DNA of 64,000 bases. It comes from Schaalia odontolytica (GTDB lineage: Bacteria; Actinomycetota; Actinomycetes; Actinomycetales; Actinomycetaceae). The stretch is from positions 434,001 to 498,000 of the forward strand of contig NZ_CP046315.1 in the NCBI RefSeq assembly GCF_009730335.1, in the 5' to 3' direction. The translations under genes and the position numbers were made by a program. Shown piece by piece: positions 28,534 to 39,406 of the stretch; within the stretch, counting starts at the first letter, position 1, and each line of letters starts with the position of its first letter. The notes beneath the pieces are model-generated. The model saw only the letters and a list, made by a program, of their open reading frames with translations, did not search any database and was not told where the DNA came from.

Positions 28534-31437
28534 GTGACCACAGCTCTGTATCGCCGGTATCGCCCCGACACCTTTGATCAGGTGATCGGCCAGGAACACG
28601 TGACGGAGCCGCTCAAGGCGGCGCTCCGCGCGAATCGCGTGACGCACGCGTACCTGTTCTCCGGGCCGCGCGGATGCGGCAAGACCACCTCAGCGCGCAT
28701 CCTGGCGCGCTGCCTGAACTGCGCGCAGGGCCCCACGGACACCCCGTGCGGCCAGTGCGAATCGTGTCGTGAGCTGGCCACCGGCGGCCCCGGTTCGCTC
28801 GACGTCGTCGAGATCGACGCGGCCTCGCACGGCGGCGTCGACGACGCGCGCGACCTGCGCGAGCGCGCCACCTTCGCGCCGGTGCGCGACCGCTACAAGA
28901 TCTTCATCATCGACGAGGCCCACATGGTCACGAACCAGGGCTTCAACGCGCTGCTCAAGCTCGTCGAGGAGCCGCCCGAGCACGTCAAGTTCGTTTTCGC
29001 GACGACGGAACCCGAGCGCGTCATCGGCACGATCCGTTCGCGTACCCACCACTACCCGTTCCGCCTGGTGCCGCCGGATGTCCTCGGCCCTTACCTGACG
29101 GGCCTGTGCTCCGAGGAGCACATCGGCGTGGGCGAGGGCGTCCTGACCCTCGTGATGCGCGCGGGCGGCGGCTCGGTGCGCGACACCCTGTCGGTGCTCG
29201 ACCAGCTGATGGCCGGCGCGATCGATGGCCAGGTCACCTATCAGACGGCCGTCGCGCTGCTCGGCTACACGGACTCCGCGCTGCTGGATGAATCCGTCGA
29301 TGCTCTTGCGGGTGGCGACGGCGCCGCGGCCTTCCGCGTCGTCGAGCGCATGGTCGAGTCCGGCCACGACCCGCGCCGCTTCGTCGAGGACCTCCTGCAA
29401 CGTCTGCGCGACCTCCTCATCATCGCGGTCGCCGGCGACGGCGCGCGCGACGTCCTGGTGGACACCCCGCACGACCAGTTCGAGCGCATGCAGCGCCAGG
29501 CGCAGAACTGGGGGCCGCACGGCCTCTCCCGTGCCGCCGACCTGACCGACGAGGCCCTGCGCGCCATGACGGGTGCGACCTCGCCTCGCCTGCAGCTTGA
29601 GCTCCTCGTCGGCCGCATCCTCGTGCCTTCCCCCGGCCCCGCCCAGGCCCCCGTGCAGGGCACGGTTGGCATGACCGGTGGGGGAGCGCCGCGAGAGGCT
29701 TCCGCGCCATCGTCGTCCGAGGCCTCCTCGGGTCGTTTCGGCGCCCGCGAGGCCCGCGAGGCCCTGGCTCGCAAGAAGCAGGAGCGCGCCGAGGTTTCGG
29801 CCCCGGCCGCTCAGGCGCCCGCATCGTCTGCCGCGCCTGCTCCCCAGGGCATGCCCGCGTGGGGGAGCGGCCCCGACTGGTCCGCTCAGAAGCCTGTGGC
29901 CCCGGAGCCGAGCTCCGCTCCGGCGCAGGCCGCGCGACAGGAGGCTCCGCGCCACGAGGCCGCCCACGAAACGGCACCCGCCCGCGAGGCCACGCCCGTC
30001 CAAGCCGAGCCGCGCCCCGCCGCGCCTCCGCAGCAGCGCCACGAATCCAGCGCGCCGCAGCGCTCGGAGGCGCCCGCCCGCGCAGAGGCCCCTGCTTCGG
30101 GCCGCGACGCCGACATGCTCCGTGGCCGCTGGAACGAGGTCGTCGAGCGCCTGTCCTCCATCAGCCGCGTCACGTGGTCGATGGTCGGCGGCAACGCCCA
30201 GCTCGGTGCCGTTGACGGCCCCCAGGTGGTCCTCCTCTTCCCCGTCGAGGCCATGGTCAACGCCTTCTCGCGGGGCCCCCGCGCGGCCGACGTCGAAAAG
30301 GCCATCAACGAGGTCACCGGCCTGACCGTGAGCGTATCCGCGCAGGTCGGGCAGGCCTCGGGCGGAGCCGCGACGACCGGACCGTCGGCGCAGGCATCGC
30401 ACCCCGGCCCTGCCGCGCAACACTTTCAGCCTGGCAGCTGGGTTTCGGAGCCGCCCCCTTTTGATGAGGCCGCCGCGCAGGCGGCACCCCAGGGCGACCT
30501 CGAGCCGGCTGACACCGGTTGGCCCGAGCCCGTGCTCCCGCCGGAGCCCGCACAATCCGGTTGGCCCACAACCGCTCGCGCCCCCGAACCCGCTCTCGAG
30601 CCGGAGCCGGTGGAATCCGCCTGGCCCGAGCCTGCGACGGTGACGCCGATCCGACGCGATGAACCCGTCGCGCCCGCACCGGCACCGATTACCCGCGCCC
30701 CAGACCCGCAGCCCGCCGAGCGCCCCGCGCTACCCGAGCGAGCTGCCCGTGCCCTCGCACAGGCTCCCGCCGATACGCCCGAGGCCGCCCAGGCCTCGTC
30801 CCCGAACGGTGACGCGGCCCCGCGCAAGCGTTCCTTCACGGTCTTCCGCTACCCGGGCGACCCGGAGCCCGCCGACGATCCGGCGGACGCACCCGTGCAG
30901 CCCGAGCCGGCCCCGGCCTCGTCCCCTGTCTTCGATGATGCGCCCATCGAGCCCGCCGCGCACACGCCGTCGACCCCGACGGGATGGGGAGACCCGGTCG
31001 TCATCTCCGGGGGTGCGTCCGTGAACTTCGACGACGGTGCCGACTCGTGGGCCCCGCCGGAGTCCACAGCCCCCGCCGACGTGACCCCGATCAGTGCGGC
31101 CCCGAGCGCTCCCGCGCACGCCCCCGCCTGGCTGGCGGCAGCCCCTGAGCCGACGTCGGATCCCGCGCCCGGATTCGGCGCCCCGGAACCCCAGCGCGAC
31201 GCCACAGCTGCGCCCGACGGGCCGCTGACCGGACGCGCCGCCGCCGAGGCCGCCCTGCGCGAGAAGGCTCAGCGTGAGGCTGCCGTCGACTCGACCCGCA
31301 CTCACGCAGCCGACGACGATAGCGCCAGCATCGACGACGAAAATATCGAAAACTCGCAGATGATCGGCCTGGCAGCGGTCCTGGAGATCCTCGGCGGACG
31401 CGTCATCGAAGAAAAGATGACCGAGGGAGGATACTGA
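28534..31437 (+). CDS. dnaX: DNA polymerase III subunit gamma/tau with very long Pro/Ala tail
   Basis: The 967-residue clamp-loader ATPase loads the sliding clamp during replication. N-terminal features are canonical: [20 protein letters not shown], Walker [11 protein letters not shown] near residue 45, a four-cysteine zinc site (CLNC through CGQCESC), DEAH at about 128 and the SRC-like TIRSRTHHY arginine-finger segment. From roughly residue 370 the chain is disordered and rich in Ala, Pro and Glu, apart from a short folded piece around 525-610 ([20 protein letters not shown]). The tail includes APASS encoded by a perfect copy of the dispersed repeat (30910-30923). GTG 28534 abuts GGAGGG, unusually close for a ribosome site. 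Confidence 0.95.
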   Translation: MTTALYRRYRPDTFDQVIGQEHVTEPLKAALRANRVTHAYLFSGPRGCGKTTSARILARCLNCAQGPTDTPCGQCESCRELATGGPGSLDVVEIDAASHGGVDDARDLRERATFAPVRDRYKIFIIDEAHMVTNQGFNALLKLVEEPPEHVKFVFATTEPERVIGTIRSRTHHYPFRLVPPDVLGPYLTGLCSEEHIGVGEGVLTLVMRAGGGSVRDTLSVLDQLMAGAIDGQVTYQTAVALLGYTDSALLDESVDALAGGDGAAAFRVVERMVESGHDPRRFVEDLLQRLRDLLIIAVAGDGARDVLVDTPHDQFERMQRQAQNWGPHGLSRAADLTDEALRAMTGATSPRLQLELLVGRILVPSPGPAQAPVQGTVGMTGGGAPREASAPSSSEASSGRFGAREAREALARKKQERAEVSAPAAQAPASSAAPAPQGMPAWGSGPDWSAQKPVAPEPSSAPAQAARQEAPRHEAAHETAPAREATPVQAEPRPAAPPQQRHESSAPQRSEAPARAEAPASGRDADMLRGRWNEVVERLSSISRVTWSMVGGNAQLGAVDGPQVVLLFPVEAMVNAFSRGPRAADVEKAINEVTGLTVSVSAQVGQASGGAATTGPSAQASHPGPAAQHFQPGSWVSEPPPFDEAAAQAAPQGDLEPADTGWPEPVLPPEPAQSGWPTTARAPEPALEPEPVESAWPEPATVTPIRRDEPVAPAPAPITRAPDPQPAERPALPERAARALAQAPADTPEAAQASSPNGDAAPRKRSFTVFRYPGDPEPADDPADAPVQPEPAPASSPVFDDAPIEPAAHTPSTPTGWGDPVVISGGASVNFDDGADSWAPPESTAPADVTPISAAPSAPAHAPAWLAAAPEPTSDPAPGFGAPEPQRDATAAPDGPLTGRAAAEAALREKAQREAAVDSTRTHAADDDSASIDDENIENSQMIGLAAVLEILGGRVIEEKMTEGGY

Positions 31438-31438
31438 C

Positions 31439-32032
31439 ATGTACGACGGCGCCCTGGCCGACCTCATCGACCAGTTTGGGCAGCTGCCCGGCATCGGCCC
31501 GAAGTCCGCGCAGCGCATGGCCATGCACGTCCTGGACGCGGAGCCCGAGGACGTCGCGCGCCTCGTCGACGCGATCAACGCCGTGCGCGGGCGTGTGCGT
31601 CACTGCGACATCTGCGGCAATCTCACGGAAGAGGACGAGTGCTCCATCTGCCGCGACGTGCGCCGCGACCCCAGCGTGATCTGCGTCGTCCAGGAGCCCA
31701 AGGACATCCAGGCGATCGAGGGCGCGCGCGTATTCCGCGGTCGCTACCACGTCCTCGGCGGCGTCATCGATCCGATTCACGGGGTGGGGCCCGACCAGCT
31801 GAACATCGCCTCGCTCATGAGCCGCCTCGCGGACGGCACCGTCGTCGAGGTTATCCTGGCGACCAACCCGAACGTCGAGGGCGAGGCGACGGCCGCCTAC
31901 CTCGCGCGCATGCTCTCCACGATGGGTGTCGAGACCTCGCGCTTGGCGATGGGCCTGCCCATGGGCGGCGACCTGGAGTACGCGGACTCGGTGACGCTGG
32001 GCCGCGCGCTCGAGGGGCGCCGCCGCCTCTAG
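31439..32032 (+). CDS. recR: Recombination mediator RecR
   Basis: The 197-residue protein acts with RecF/RecO to load RecA at gaps. It has the helix-hairpin-helix [13 protein letters not shown] near the N-terminus, a zinc finger CDICGN through CSIC (residues ~57-72) and a Toprim segment (ICVVQEPKD). It starts 1 bp after the dnaX stop, the usual dnaX-recR arrangement. A repeat element begins 9 bp past its stop. Confidence 0.96.
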   Translation: MYDGALADLIDQFGQLPGIGPKSAQRMAMHVLDAEPEDVARLVDAINAVRGRVRHCDICGNLTEEDECSICRDVRRDPSVICVVQEPKDIQAIEGARVFRGRYHVLGGVIDPIHGVGPDQLNIASLMSRLADGTVVEVILATNPNVEGEATAAYLARMLSTMGVETSRLAMGLPMGGDLEYADSVTLGRALEGRRRL

Positions 32033-32244
32033 GCTCTCATCGACGAGGCCGTGGCTGCCTCGCGTTCTCAACGCGCGGGTGGGTACGGCCTCGCGTTGTG
32101 TTCGAGCGGGCACCCCAGGCGCCGCGGCACCCGTCCTGCCCGCGACCTGCGGAGTTTGTCGCGCTGCGGGCCGCGCGTCCCCCTGTCGATGACGCACGTG
32201 TGACACAATCGGAGGGTAACGCTCCGACACGTGAGGAGGCCATG

Positions 32245-32952
32245 ATGGCGACCCAGGCGAGCTCAGACGCGCCCCGAGTACTGGTTGTTGACGACGAGGC
32301 GATGCTGGCGGACCTGCTGTCGCAGGCCTTGCGCCACGAGGGCTGGGAGACGGCAACGGCGAAGGACGGCCTGGACGCCCTGGCGAAGGCGACGAGCTTC
32401 CACCCGGACGTCGTGATCCTCGACGTGCAGATGCCGCGCATGGATGGTCTGGAGACGCTGGAGCGCCTGCGCGCTCGCGACCCGGAGCTGCCGGTCCTCT
32501 TCCTCACTGCCCGCGATGCGGTCGCGGATCGCGTGCAGGGATTGCGCGCGGGCGCGGATGACTACGTGACGAAGCCCTTCGACCTGGACGAAGTGGCGGC
32601 CCGCGTGGAGGGGCTGCTGCGCCGGGCGGGGCGCACCCAGCAGGCGGCGTCGACGGTGCTGCAGGTCGCCGATCTGACTCTCGATATGGATTCTCACGAC
32701 GTTCGCCGTGGCGGGGAAGAAATCACGTTAACGAACACTGAGTTCGAATTGCTCCGGTATCTCATGGAAAACGCTGGAATTGTGCTGTCCAAGCAGAAGA
32801 TTCTGGACGCCGTGTGGAGCTACGACTTCGGCGGCCAGGTCAACGTCGTTGAGCTGTATATCTCCTACCTGCGTAAGAAGATCGACGCGGATCGCCCGGC
32901 CCTCATTCGCACGGTGCGCGGCGCCGGTTACATCATGCGGGAGCCCCAGTGA
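32245..32952 (+). CDS. OmpR-family response regulator
   Basis: The 235-residue regulator has a receiver domain with phospho-acceptor Asp in ILDVQMPRMDG (near residue 59), the acidic pair in VVDDEA and switch Lys in VTKPFD. A C-terminal winged helix follows (LTNTEFELLRYLMENAG, VELYISYLRKKID). It resembles MprA/TcrA-type actinobacterial regulators. ATG 32245 is favoured over ATG 32242 by spacing from GAGGAGG. It overlaps the kinase start by 4 bp. Confidence 0.93.
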   Translation: MATQASSDAPRVLVVDDEAMLADLLSQALRHEGWETATAKDGLDALAKATSFHPDVVILDVQMPRMDGLETLERLRARDPELPVLFLTARDAVADRVQGLRAGADDYVTKPFDLDEVAARVEGLLRRAGRTQQAASTVLQVADLTLDMDSHDVRRGGEEITLTNTEFELLRYLMENAGIVLSKQKILDAVWSYDFGGQVNVVELYISYLRKKIDADRPALIRTVRGAGYIMREPQ

Positions 32953-34511
32953 CGCGGCGTCGGTCCCTCGCCGGGCGCCTGTCGCGAGCGTTGGCCGCGT
33001 GCGTGGCTCTCGCGCTCATTGTCATGGTGGCCGCGTCCACCCTGGTGATGCGCTCCTGGATGCTCGGGAACATGGACTCCGAGCTGCATCGCCTTGCCCA
33101 GCGCGCGGGAGAGCATCTGGATGTTGATGATGCGCCGGACCCGAAAGTGGAGGGGGGCGACGCGGACGCGAGCGCTGACGGCGACGACGGCACACGAACG
33201 ATGTCCCAGTCTGGCGGCCGTGGGCCACGTCCTGGCGGGCCGGTCATTCCCGGTGGACCCACGGGACCCGGCTTCGGCGGGTCTGGCATTTCCGAGGGCA
33301 CACTCCAGTATGTGAGCGAGGATGGGGAGGCAGCCGGCGCGGTCATCTCCAACTTCTCGGTGAAGTACCTGGATGAGCGTGCGCTGGCGATCCTTGCCGA
33401 TGTGCCGACGGATGGCGCCCCGCACACCGTGCGCCTGAAGGGGCTGGGCACGTTCCGAGTGACCTCCCAGGTTGTCGATGGCAAGACTGTTCTCGTGGGC
33501 GTGCAGATGGACAGCGTCGACGACGTCATCTTCATGCTTGTTGCGGTTGAGGTGGGCCTGTCCCTCGTCGTCGCTATCGCGGCGGGTTTCGCTGGTCGCG
33601 CGTGGGTGCGCCGCGAGCTGCGTCCCCTCGGTGTCGTGCGCGCGGCGGCCGCGGATATCGCGAGCCGCGACCTGGCTGACGATGCCGAGGAGCTGACCCG
33701 CGTCGGCGAGGAGGCCACCTCCGGCCCCGTTGAGGTCGCGGACGTTGCGGGGGCCCTGAACTCGATGATCGACGCGGTCGAAGACGGTATGGAACGTCGC
33801 GCCCGCAGCGAGGTGAAGCTGCGCCAGTTCGTCGCCGACGCCTCGCACGAGTTGCGCACGCCGCTGGCCTCCGTGCAGGGCTACGCGCAGCTCGCGCGCC
33901 GCGACATTGACGACGCCTCACGGACCCAGGCGCTCGAGCGCATCTCCTCGGAGGGGGCGCGGATGGCGTCCCTCGTGGAGGAGATGCTGACGCTGGCCCG
34001 CCTGGACGGAGACCGCGCTCTCAAACGGGAGAATGTCGACGTTATCCCGCTGATACTGGACGCTCTGTCAGATGCCCACGTGGTCGCTCCCGACCATGCG
34101 TGGGCGCTCGGCGAGGCAGTCGACGTGCAAGTCCTCGGCGACGAGGCTGCACTGCGCCAGATCCTCACGAACCTCCTCGCGAACGCTCGCGTGCACACGC
34201 CCGCTGGCACACGCGTGACCGTCTCGCTGACCCGCGTACCCCAGGGGGCGGAACCCGCGAAGGGCGCCCCGGCCTCGTCGATGGTGACCCTGCGCATCGC
34301 GGACGACGGTCCCGGCATCCCGGCCGAGATCCGCGACCGCGTCTTCGACCGTTTCGTGCGTGGCGACTCCTCGCGGACGCGCGACGGCCGCGGCTCCTCC
34401 GGCCTGGGAATGTCGATCGTCGAGTCGCTCGCCCGTGCGATGGGTGGGGCCGTTCGGCTGGTCGACTCCGAGAAGGGGACCGTCATCGACGTGACATTGC
34501 CCGCCGCCTGA
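32949..34511 (+). CDS. Sensor histidine kinase
   Basis: The 520-residue kinase starts at GTG 32949 inside the regulator stop. It has a membrane segment at about 12-33, an extracellular loop to about 190 with an Asp/Gly/Pro-rich part, a second membrane segment (LVAVEVGLSLVVAIAAGFAG), HAMP, and HisKA with the phospho-His in ASHELRTPLASV (near 299). HATPase boxes DDGPGIP and SGLGMSIV follow. The signal is unknown. GAPASS at about 440 is encoded by an exact copy of the dispersed 14-mer (34266-34279), inserted between two HATPase boxes. Confidence 0.93.
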   Translation: MTRRRSLAGRLSRALAACVALALIVMVAASTLVMRSWMLGNMDSELHRLAQRAGEHLDVDDAPDPKVEGGDADASADGDDGTRTMSQSGGRGPRPGGPVIPGGPTGPGFGGSGISEGTLQYVSEDGEAAGAVISNFSVKYLDERALAILADVPTDGAPHTVRLKGLGTFRVTSQVVDGKTVLVGVQMDSVDDVIFMLVAVEVGLSLVVAIAAGFAGRAWVRRELRPLGVVRAAAADIASRDLADDAEELTRVGEEATSGPVEVADVAGALNSMIDAVEDGMERRARSEVKLRQFVADASHELRTPLASVQGYAQLARRDIDDASRTQALERISSEGARMASLVEEMLTLARLDGDRALKRENVDVIPLILDALSDAHVVAPDHAWALGEAVDVQVLGDEAALRQILTNLLANARVHTPAGTRVTVSLTRVPQGAEPAKGAPASSMVTLRIADDGPGIPAEIRDRVFDRFVRGDSSRTRDGRGSSGLGMSIVESLARAMGGAVRLVDSEKGTVIDVTLPAA

Positions 34512-34733
34512 GCGCGCCAGCGCGGACGAGGGCTTCGCGCGCTGATCAGGATCGTTGCATTTCCGGGCGTCACGGGCCCGTGTGTCCTGGGTCGCCCCGG
34601 CGCGTCCCATGTCACCTGTGCCCACATGCCGGTCGTTCCCGGCGCGATGCCGGGCGGGCCGTAGGATTGTTGTGGTGGCGTGCGCCACTCGAAGGCGTGC
34701 GAATCGGCACGTACCGATAGAAATGAGGCTCTA

Positions 34734-36050
34734 GTGGCACTGATCGTGCAAAAGTACGGCGGTTCTTCCGTCGCCGACACCGAAGCCATGAAGCGCGTCG
34801 CCCAGCGCATCGTGGACACGCACAACGCGGGACACCGCGTCGTTGTCGTCGTATCGGCGATGGGTGACACGACCGACGACCTGCTCGACTCCGCCGCAGC
34901 CCTCACGGACGCCCCGCCCGAGCGCGAAATGGACATCCTCCTGTCGGCCGGCGAACGCATCTCGATGGCCCTCCTCGCGATGGCCGTCAACGAGCTCGGC
35001 GTCGAAGCGCGCGCGTACACCGGCGCGCAGGCCGGCATCCAGACCGACAGTCACTTCGGCGCCGCCCAGATCGTCGGCATGGTGCCCGAGCGCGTCGCCC
35101 GCGCCGTCAAGGACGGACAGGTCGCCATCGTCGCCGGTTTCCAGGGCATCTCCAAGGACGACGACGTGACCACGCTGGGCCGAGGAGGCTCCGACACGAC
35201 CGCCGTCGCCCTCGCAGCCGCCCTCCACGCCGACGTGTGCGAAATCTACACGGACGTCGACGGCCTCTTCTCCGCCGACCCGCGCATCGTCCCCAAGGCC
35301 CACCGCCTGCGCACCCTCACCCAGGAAGAAACCCTGGAAATGGCCGCGCACGGCGCCAAGATCCTCCACCTGCGCGCCGTCGAATTCGCGCGCCGCTACG
35401 GGGTCCCCCTGCACGTGCGCTCATCGTTCTCCGAAAAGAACGGCACCTGGATCTCCGACTCCCCCGCAAACCCTGAACTCAAGGGCCTCGTGCCCGACGC
35501 AGCCCTGAAGTCTCCCGAGGAAAACGCCATGGAAAAGCCCGTCATCTCCGGTATCGCTCACGACCGCTCCCAGGACAAGATCACCGTCACCGACGTGCCG
35601 AACAGCCCCGGAGTCGCCGCCCGCGTCTTCGCCGTCGTCGCCGAGGTCGGCGCCAACATCGACATGATCGTCCAGAACCTGCCGATCTCCGACCCCACGA
35701 AGGCCAACATCACCTTCACCCTGCCCGAAGGAGATGCGCGCAAGGCCCTCGACGCTCTCGAAGCCCACCACGACGAGATCGGCTTCAACGAGCTGCGCTA
35801 CAACCCCAACATCGGCAAGCTCAGCCTCGTCGGCGTCGGCATGCGCACCAACCCCGGCGTCTCCGCGCGCCTCTTCAGCGCCCTGTCCGACGCGGGCATC
35901 AACATCGACCTGATCTCCACCTCCGAGATCCGCATCTCCGTCGTCACCCGCCTCGACGACCTCGATCGCGCCGTCCAGGCTGTCCATACCGCCTTCGGCC
36001 TCGACGCGTCCGAAACCGAGGCCGTCGTCTACGGCGGCACCGGCCGCTGA
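34734..36050 (+). CDS. lysC: Aspartate kinase
   Basis: The 438-residue enzyme phosphorylates aspartate, the first step toward lysine, diaminopimelate, threonine and methionine. GTG 34734 follows TGAGG by 6 nt. The kinase domain shows VQKYGGSSVAD, LSAGERISMALLA and LGRGGSDTTAVALA, and two ACT domains form the C-terminus (VTDVPNSPGVAARVF, GVGMRTNPGVSARLF). MEKPVISGIAHD at 35529 is preceded by GAGGAAAACGCC and corresponds to the internal start of the regulatory beta subunit known in Corynebacterium. asd follows after 144 bp containing a repeat element. Confidence 0.95.
   Translation: MALIVQKYGGSSVADTEAMKRVAQRIVDTHNAGHRVVVVVSAMGDTTDDLLDSAAALTDAPPEREMDILLSAGERISMALLAMAVNELGVEARAYTGAQAGIQTDSHFGAAQIVGMVPERVARAVKDGQVAIVAGFQGISKDDDVTTLGRGGSDTTAVALAAALHADVCEIYTDVDGLFSADPRIVPKAHRLRTLTQEETLEMAAHGAKILHLRAVEFARRYGVPLHVRSSFSEKNGTWISDSPANPELKGLVPDAALKSPEENAMEKPVISGIAHDRSQDKITVTDVPNSPGVAARVFAVVAEVGANIDMIVQNLPISDPTKANITFTLPEGDARKALDALEAHHDEIGFNELRYNPNIGKLSLVGVGMRTNPGVSARLFSALSDAGINIDLISTSEIRISVVTRLDDLDRAVQAVHTAFGLDASETEAVVYGGTGR
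35529..36050 (+). CDS. lysC: Predicted internal translation product: aspartate kinase beta subunit
   Basis: This is the in-frame internal ATG of lysC with its own GAGG, eight bases upstream. The product would be the 173-residue double-ACT regulatory chain. The arrangement is established for corynebacterial and Bacillus aspartate kinases. Here it is inferred from position and ribosome-site spacing. Confidence 0.5.
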   Translation: MEKPVISGIAHDRSQDKITVTDVPNSPGVAARVFAVVAEVGANIDMIVQNLPISDPTKANITFTLPEGDARKALDALEAHHDEIGFNELRYNPNIGKLSLVGVGMRTNPGVSARLFSALSDAGINIDLISTSEIRISVVTRLDDLDRAVQAVHTAFGLDASETEAVVYGGTGR

Positions 36051-37241
<1,191 letters not shown>

Positions 37242-37260
37242 GTGTTCCACTGACTGTGTG

Positions 37261-37293
37261 AACGCGCGGCGGCCCGGCGGGCTGCCGCGCGTT
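37261..37293 (+). terminator. Terminator hairpin after asd
   Basis: AACGCGCGGC and GCCGCGCGTT form 10-bp arms starting 20 bp past the stop, followed by TGCGTTGCG rather than a clean T-run. Confidence 0.6.
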
Positions 37294-37558
37294 TGCGTTG
37301 CGTGTTGCGTCGCTGCTGTTCCGGGTGCCGGAGAGCCGGCCGCTGTGTGTGCCGGTGGGCGGCGGCCCGCCCGCGAGCCGTCCGCGCTGCGAGCTTCGCT
37401 CGGCGCGTCGGCTCGTTGTCCGGTCAGGCCCCGCCGCCGCCCACCGGCACTGCGGCAGGTCCCTCCGGCGCCCTCCACACCGGCGGCACCTGGCGTGCTG
37501 GCGTGTGGCCCGGTGCGCCGTCTCGAAGCCTGGCCTGGTCCTGCCGCCACCGCTGCTG
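37294..37558. other. Gene-free GC-rich stretch before the prophage remnant
   Basis: Several open frames cross this stretch, but none shows recognisable protein features. Recognisable phage homology starts only at about 37559. The left boundary of the remnant may lie here. No copy of the tRNA-Gly 3' end is evident. Confidence 0.4.
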
Positions 37559-37711
37559 GGCCCTGTCGGAAACATCAAACCCGATAGAGCCAAATCCACC
37601 GAGACAATCGACGGAGTCGTCGCCACCATCATGGCCCTCGACCGAGCTAACCGAAACGGCGGACAACACAACGAATCCGTCTACGACTCGCGCGGCATGT
37701 TGGTGCTGTAA
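37559..37711 (+). pseudogene. Phage terminase large subunit, C-terminal fragment
   Basis: The last ~50 codons read GNIKPDRAKSTETIDGVVAT, then IMALDRA and a terminal VYDSRGMLVL. This is the typical C-terminus of actinophage large terminases (nuclease-domain end). The upstream ATPase and nuclease motifs are absent, so the gene is a remnant. It is 5 bp from the EXLDI-type gene on the other strand. Confidence 0.7.
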
Positions 37712-37716
37712 GCGGG

Positions 37717-38097
37717 CTAGAGGTCGAGGTGTTCGACCGGGACGGGCTCGGCTTTGCCCTGTAGCTTGGCGACGATCTCGGCATCGAGCTGCGTGCGGAG
37801 TTCTTCCCACGTGTCAGCGACGAAGAGTGCGTAGGTGGGCTGCCACCACTCATTGCCGTTCGCGATGCCGGCCCAGGTTTCTTCGTTCAGGTGAGCGCTT
37901 GCCTGCCACGCCACCGCGGAGCGCTTGGTGACCGCGATCTTGTCTTTCGGGGTGGCGTAGGCACGGTAGACGGTTTCTCGACCGTCACGCACGTATGCGA
38001 CGCGACTCAAGCGGCGCCCTTGGAAGGCAACGACAACAGGCTTTCCGTCTCGTTCGATTTCAACACGAACTTCCTCGAATTCAGTGCTGCCTGACAT
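37717..38097 (-). CDS. EXLDI-family small protein
   Basis: The 126-residue protein matches the actinobacterial EXLDI family: central GRRLSRVAYVRDGRETVYRA, then KDKIAVT, and a C-terminus ending VPVEHLDL (the EXLDI-type end). Function of the family is unknown. It is encoded against the phage genes and is intact, so it may be a morphon-like cargo gene or a host acquisition. Confidence 0.65.
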   Translation of the reverse strand: MSGSTEFEEVRVEIERDGKPVVVAFQGRRLSRVAYVRDGRETVYRAYATPKDKIAVTKRSAVAWQASAHLNEETWAGIANGNEWWQPTYALFVADTWEELRTQLDAEIVAKLQGKAEPVPVEHLDL

Positions 38098-38141
38098 GTC
38101 GTACCTCGCTAACTGCTGCTTATTTCTCCGAGGAGCACCCT

Positions 38142-38981
38142 ATGGGCCTGAATACATGGATACGAAACAATGCTACGCACAAGGCCACCGACCAGACCCT
38201 GGGTTCATCCTACAGCTTCCTGTTCGGGCCCGCGAGTAGCGGCCGTGCGGTGACCGAGCGCTCCGCTATGCAGATGACCGCGGTGTACTCGTGTGTGTGG
38301 ATTCTGGCCGAGGCGATCGGGGGCCTGCCGTTGCACGTGTACCGGGTGCGTGCAGATGGTGGGAAAGAGAAAGCCCCCGACCATCCGCTCTACCGGCTCC
38401 TGCACGACGAACCCAACCCGGAGATGACGAGCTTCGTGTTCCGGGAAACGCTCATGACCTACCTGCTGCTGTGGGGCAACGCCTACGCCCAGGTCATCCG
38501 CAACGGGCGCGGCGAGGTCATTGGCTTGTATCCGCTCATGCCAAACCGCATGGCCGTGGGGCGCGACAGCGCGGGCCGGCTGTATTGCGAGTATCAGCGC
38601 ACCACAGACGAACCACCCAACGCCCAATACGAGCGAGTGGTCCTGTCATCGTCTGAGGTCCTGCACATCCCAGGCCTCGGCTTCGACGGACTGGTCGGGT
38701 ACTCACCGATTGCGATGGCGACAAACGCGATCAGCATGGCCCAAGCCTGCGAAGACTACGGGGGCAGCTTCTTCGCCAACGGTGCAGCACCCGGAGGCGT
38801 CTTGGAGCCCCCAGGTGTCATCAGTGACCCAGCCAGAGTACGCGAATCATGGACCCAGACTTTCGGTGGGGCAAGGAACGGCAACAAAATCGCTGTCCTG
38901 GAAGAGGGCATGAAGTACACGCCCATCTCGGTGGAGGGGTCTGGGTTTTTCGGTCCGTTTGTTGTGAGAGGGTTGTTCTGA
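38142..38981 (+). pseudogene. Phage portal protein, truncated
   Basis: ATG 38142 follows GAGGAG. The first ~265 residues are HK97-type portal: AVTERSAMQMTAVYSCVWIL, LLHDEPNPEMTSF, LLLWGNAYAQVIRNGRGEV, then GLGFDGLVGYSPI and VLEEGMKYTPISV. After position ~38936 homology stops and the frame ends in GFFGPFVVRGLF, non-portal sequence from the adjacent IS. Normal portals run about 400 residues or more, so the C-terminal third is lost. Confidence 0.85.
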
Positions 38982-39020
38982 GTAGTCCCGGCTGCTTGTT
39001 GCCGGGCAGAATGGATGACC

Positions 39021-39168
39021 ATGAGGAAGTTCTCGAAGCACACGCCTGAGTAGATTGTCGTGAAGCTGGAGAAGGCCGAGGCGTTGGGAGGTGAGGGCAT
39101 GAGTACGGCCCAGGCCTGCCGCGTGCTGGGTATCAGCGAGGCGACGTTGTGTCGGCGGATTCAAACCC
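39021..39168 (+). pseudogene. IS3-family transposase OrfA fragment with internal stop
   Basis: The frame reads MRKFSKHTPE, then TAG at 39051, then IVVKLEKAEALGGEGMSTAQ and ACRVLGISEATLCRR. This is the N-terminal helix-turn-helix of an IS3-type OrfA in which the expected Gln codon has become amber. Homology ends near 39168, before the leucine zipper. The IS left end probably lies near 38936, where portal homology breaks. Confidence 0.75.
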
Positions 39169-39190
39169 GAACTACACCCTCAATTATGAG

Positions 39191-39314
39191 GAGCCAGAAA
39201 ACTGGCTCTTCAGAGTTGAGTGTGGGTGAGTGGGTGTTGGTCGGGGGTTGCGGGTTGAGGTCGAGGTCCTTGATGATGAGCGGACTTGTACCCCCGCTGT
39301 CTTCAAGGACCTCG
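39191..39314. repeat. Two inverted repeats between the IS fragments
   Basis: GAGCCAG-AAAA-CTGGCTC at 39191-39208 and CGAGGTCCTTGA (39262-39273) with TCAAGGACCTCG (39303-39314). They may be element ends or terminators. Their assignment to an IS is inference. Confidence 0.5.
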
Positions 39315-39406
39315 GGCGGTGTCTCACCCTACCTGTGGGCTTTGGCTGGTGTTGTTGACTCTTCGTAAAGCGGGTGTGTGTGCCTGCGGAGCGTGGGGTG
39401 CCTGGT

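Noticed and set aside
28534-31437. Programmed frameshift in dnaX
   Set aside because: No A-rich slippery heptamer followed by an early stop was found. The full-length frame continues to the end.
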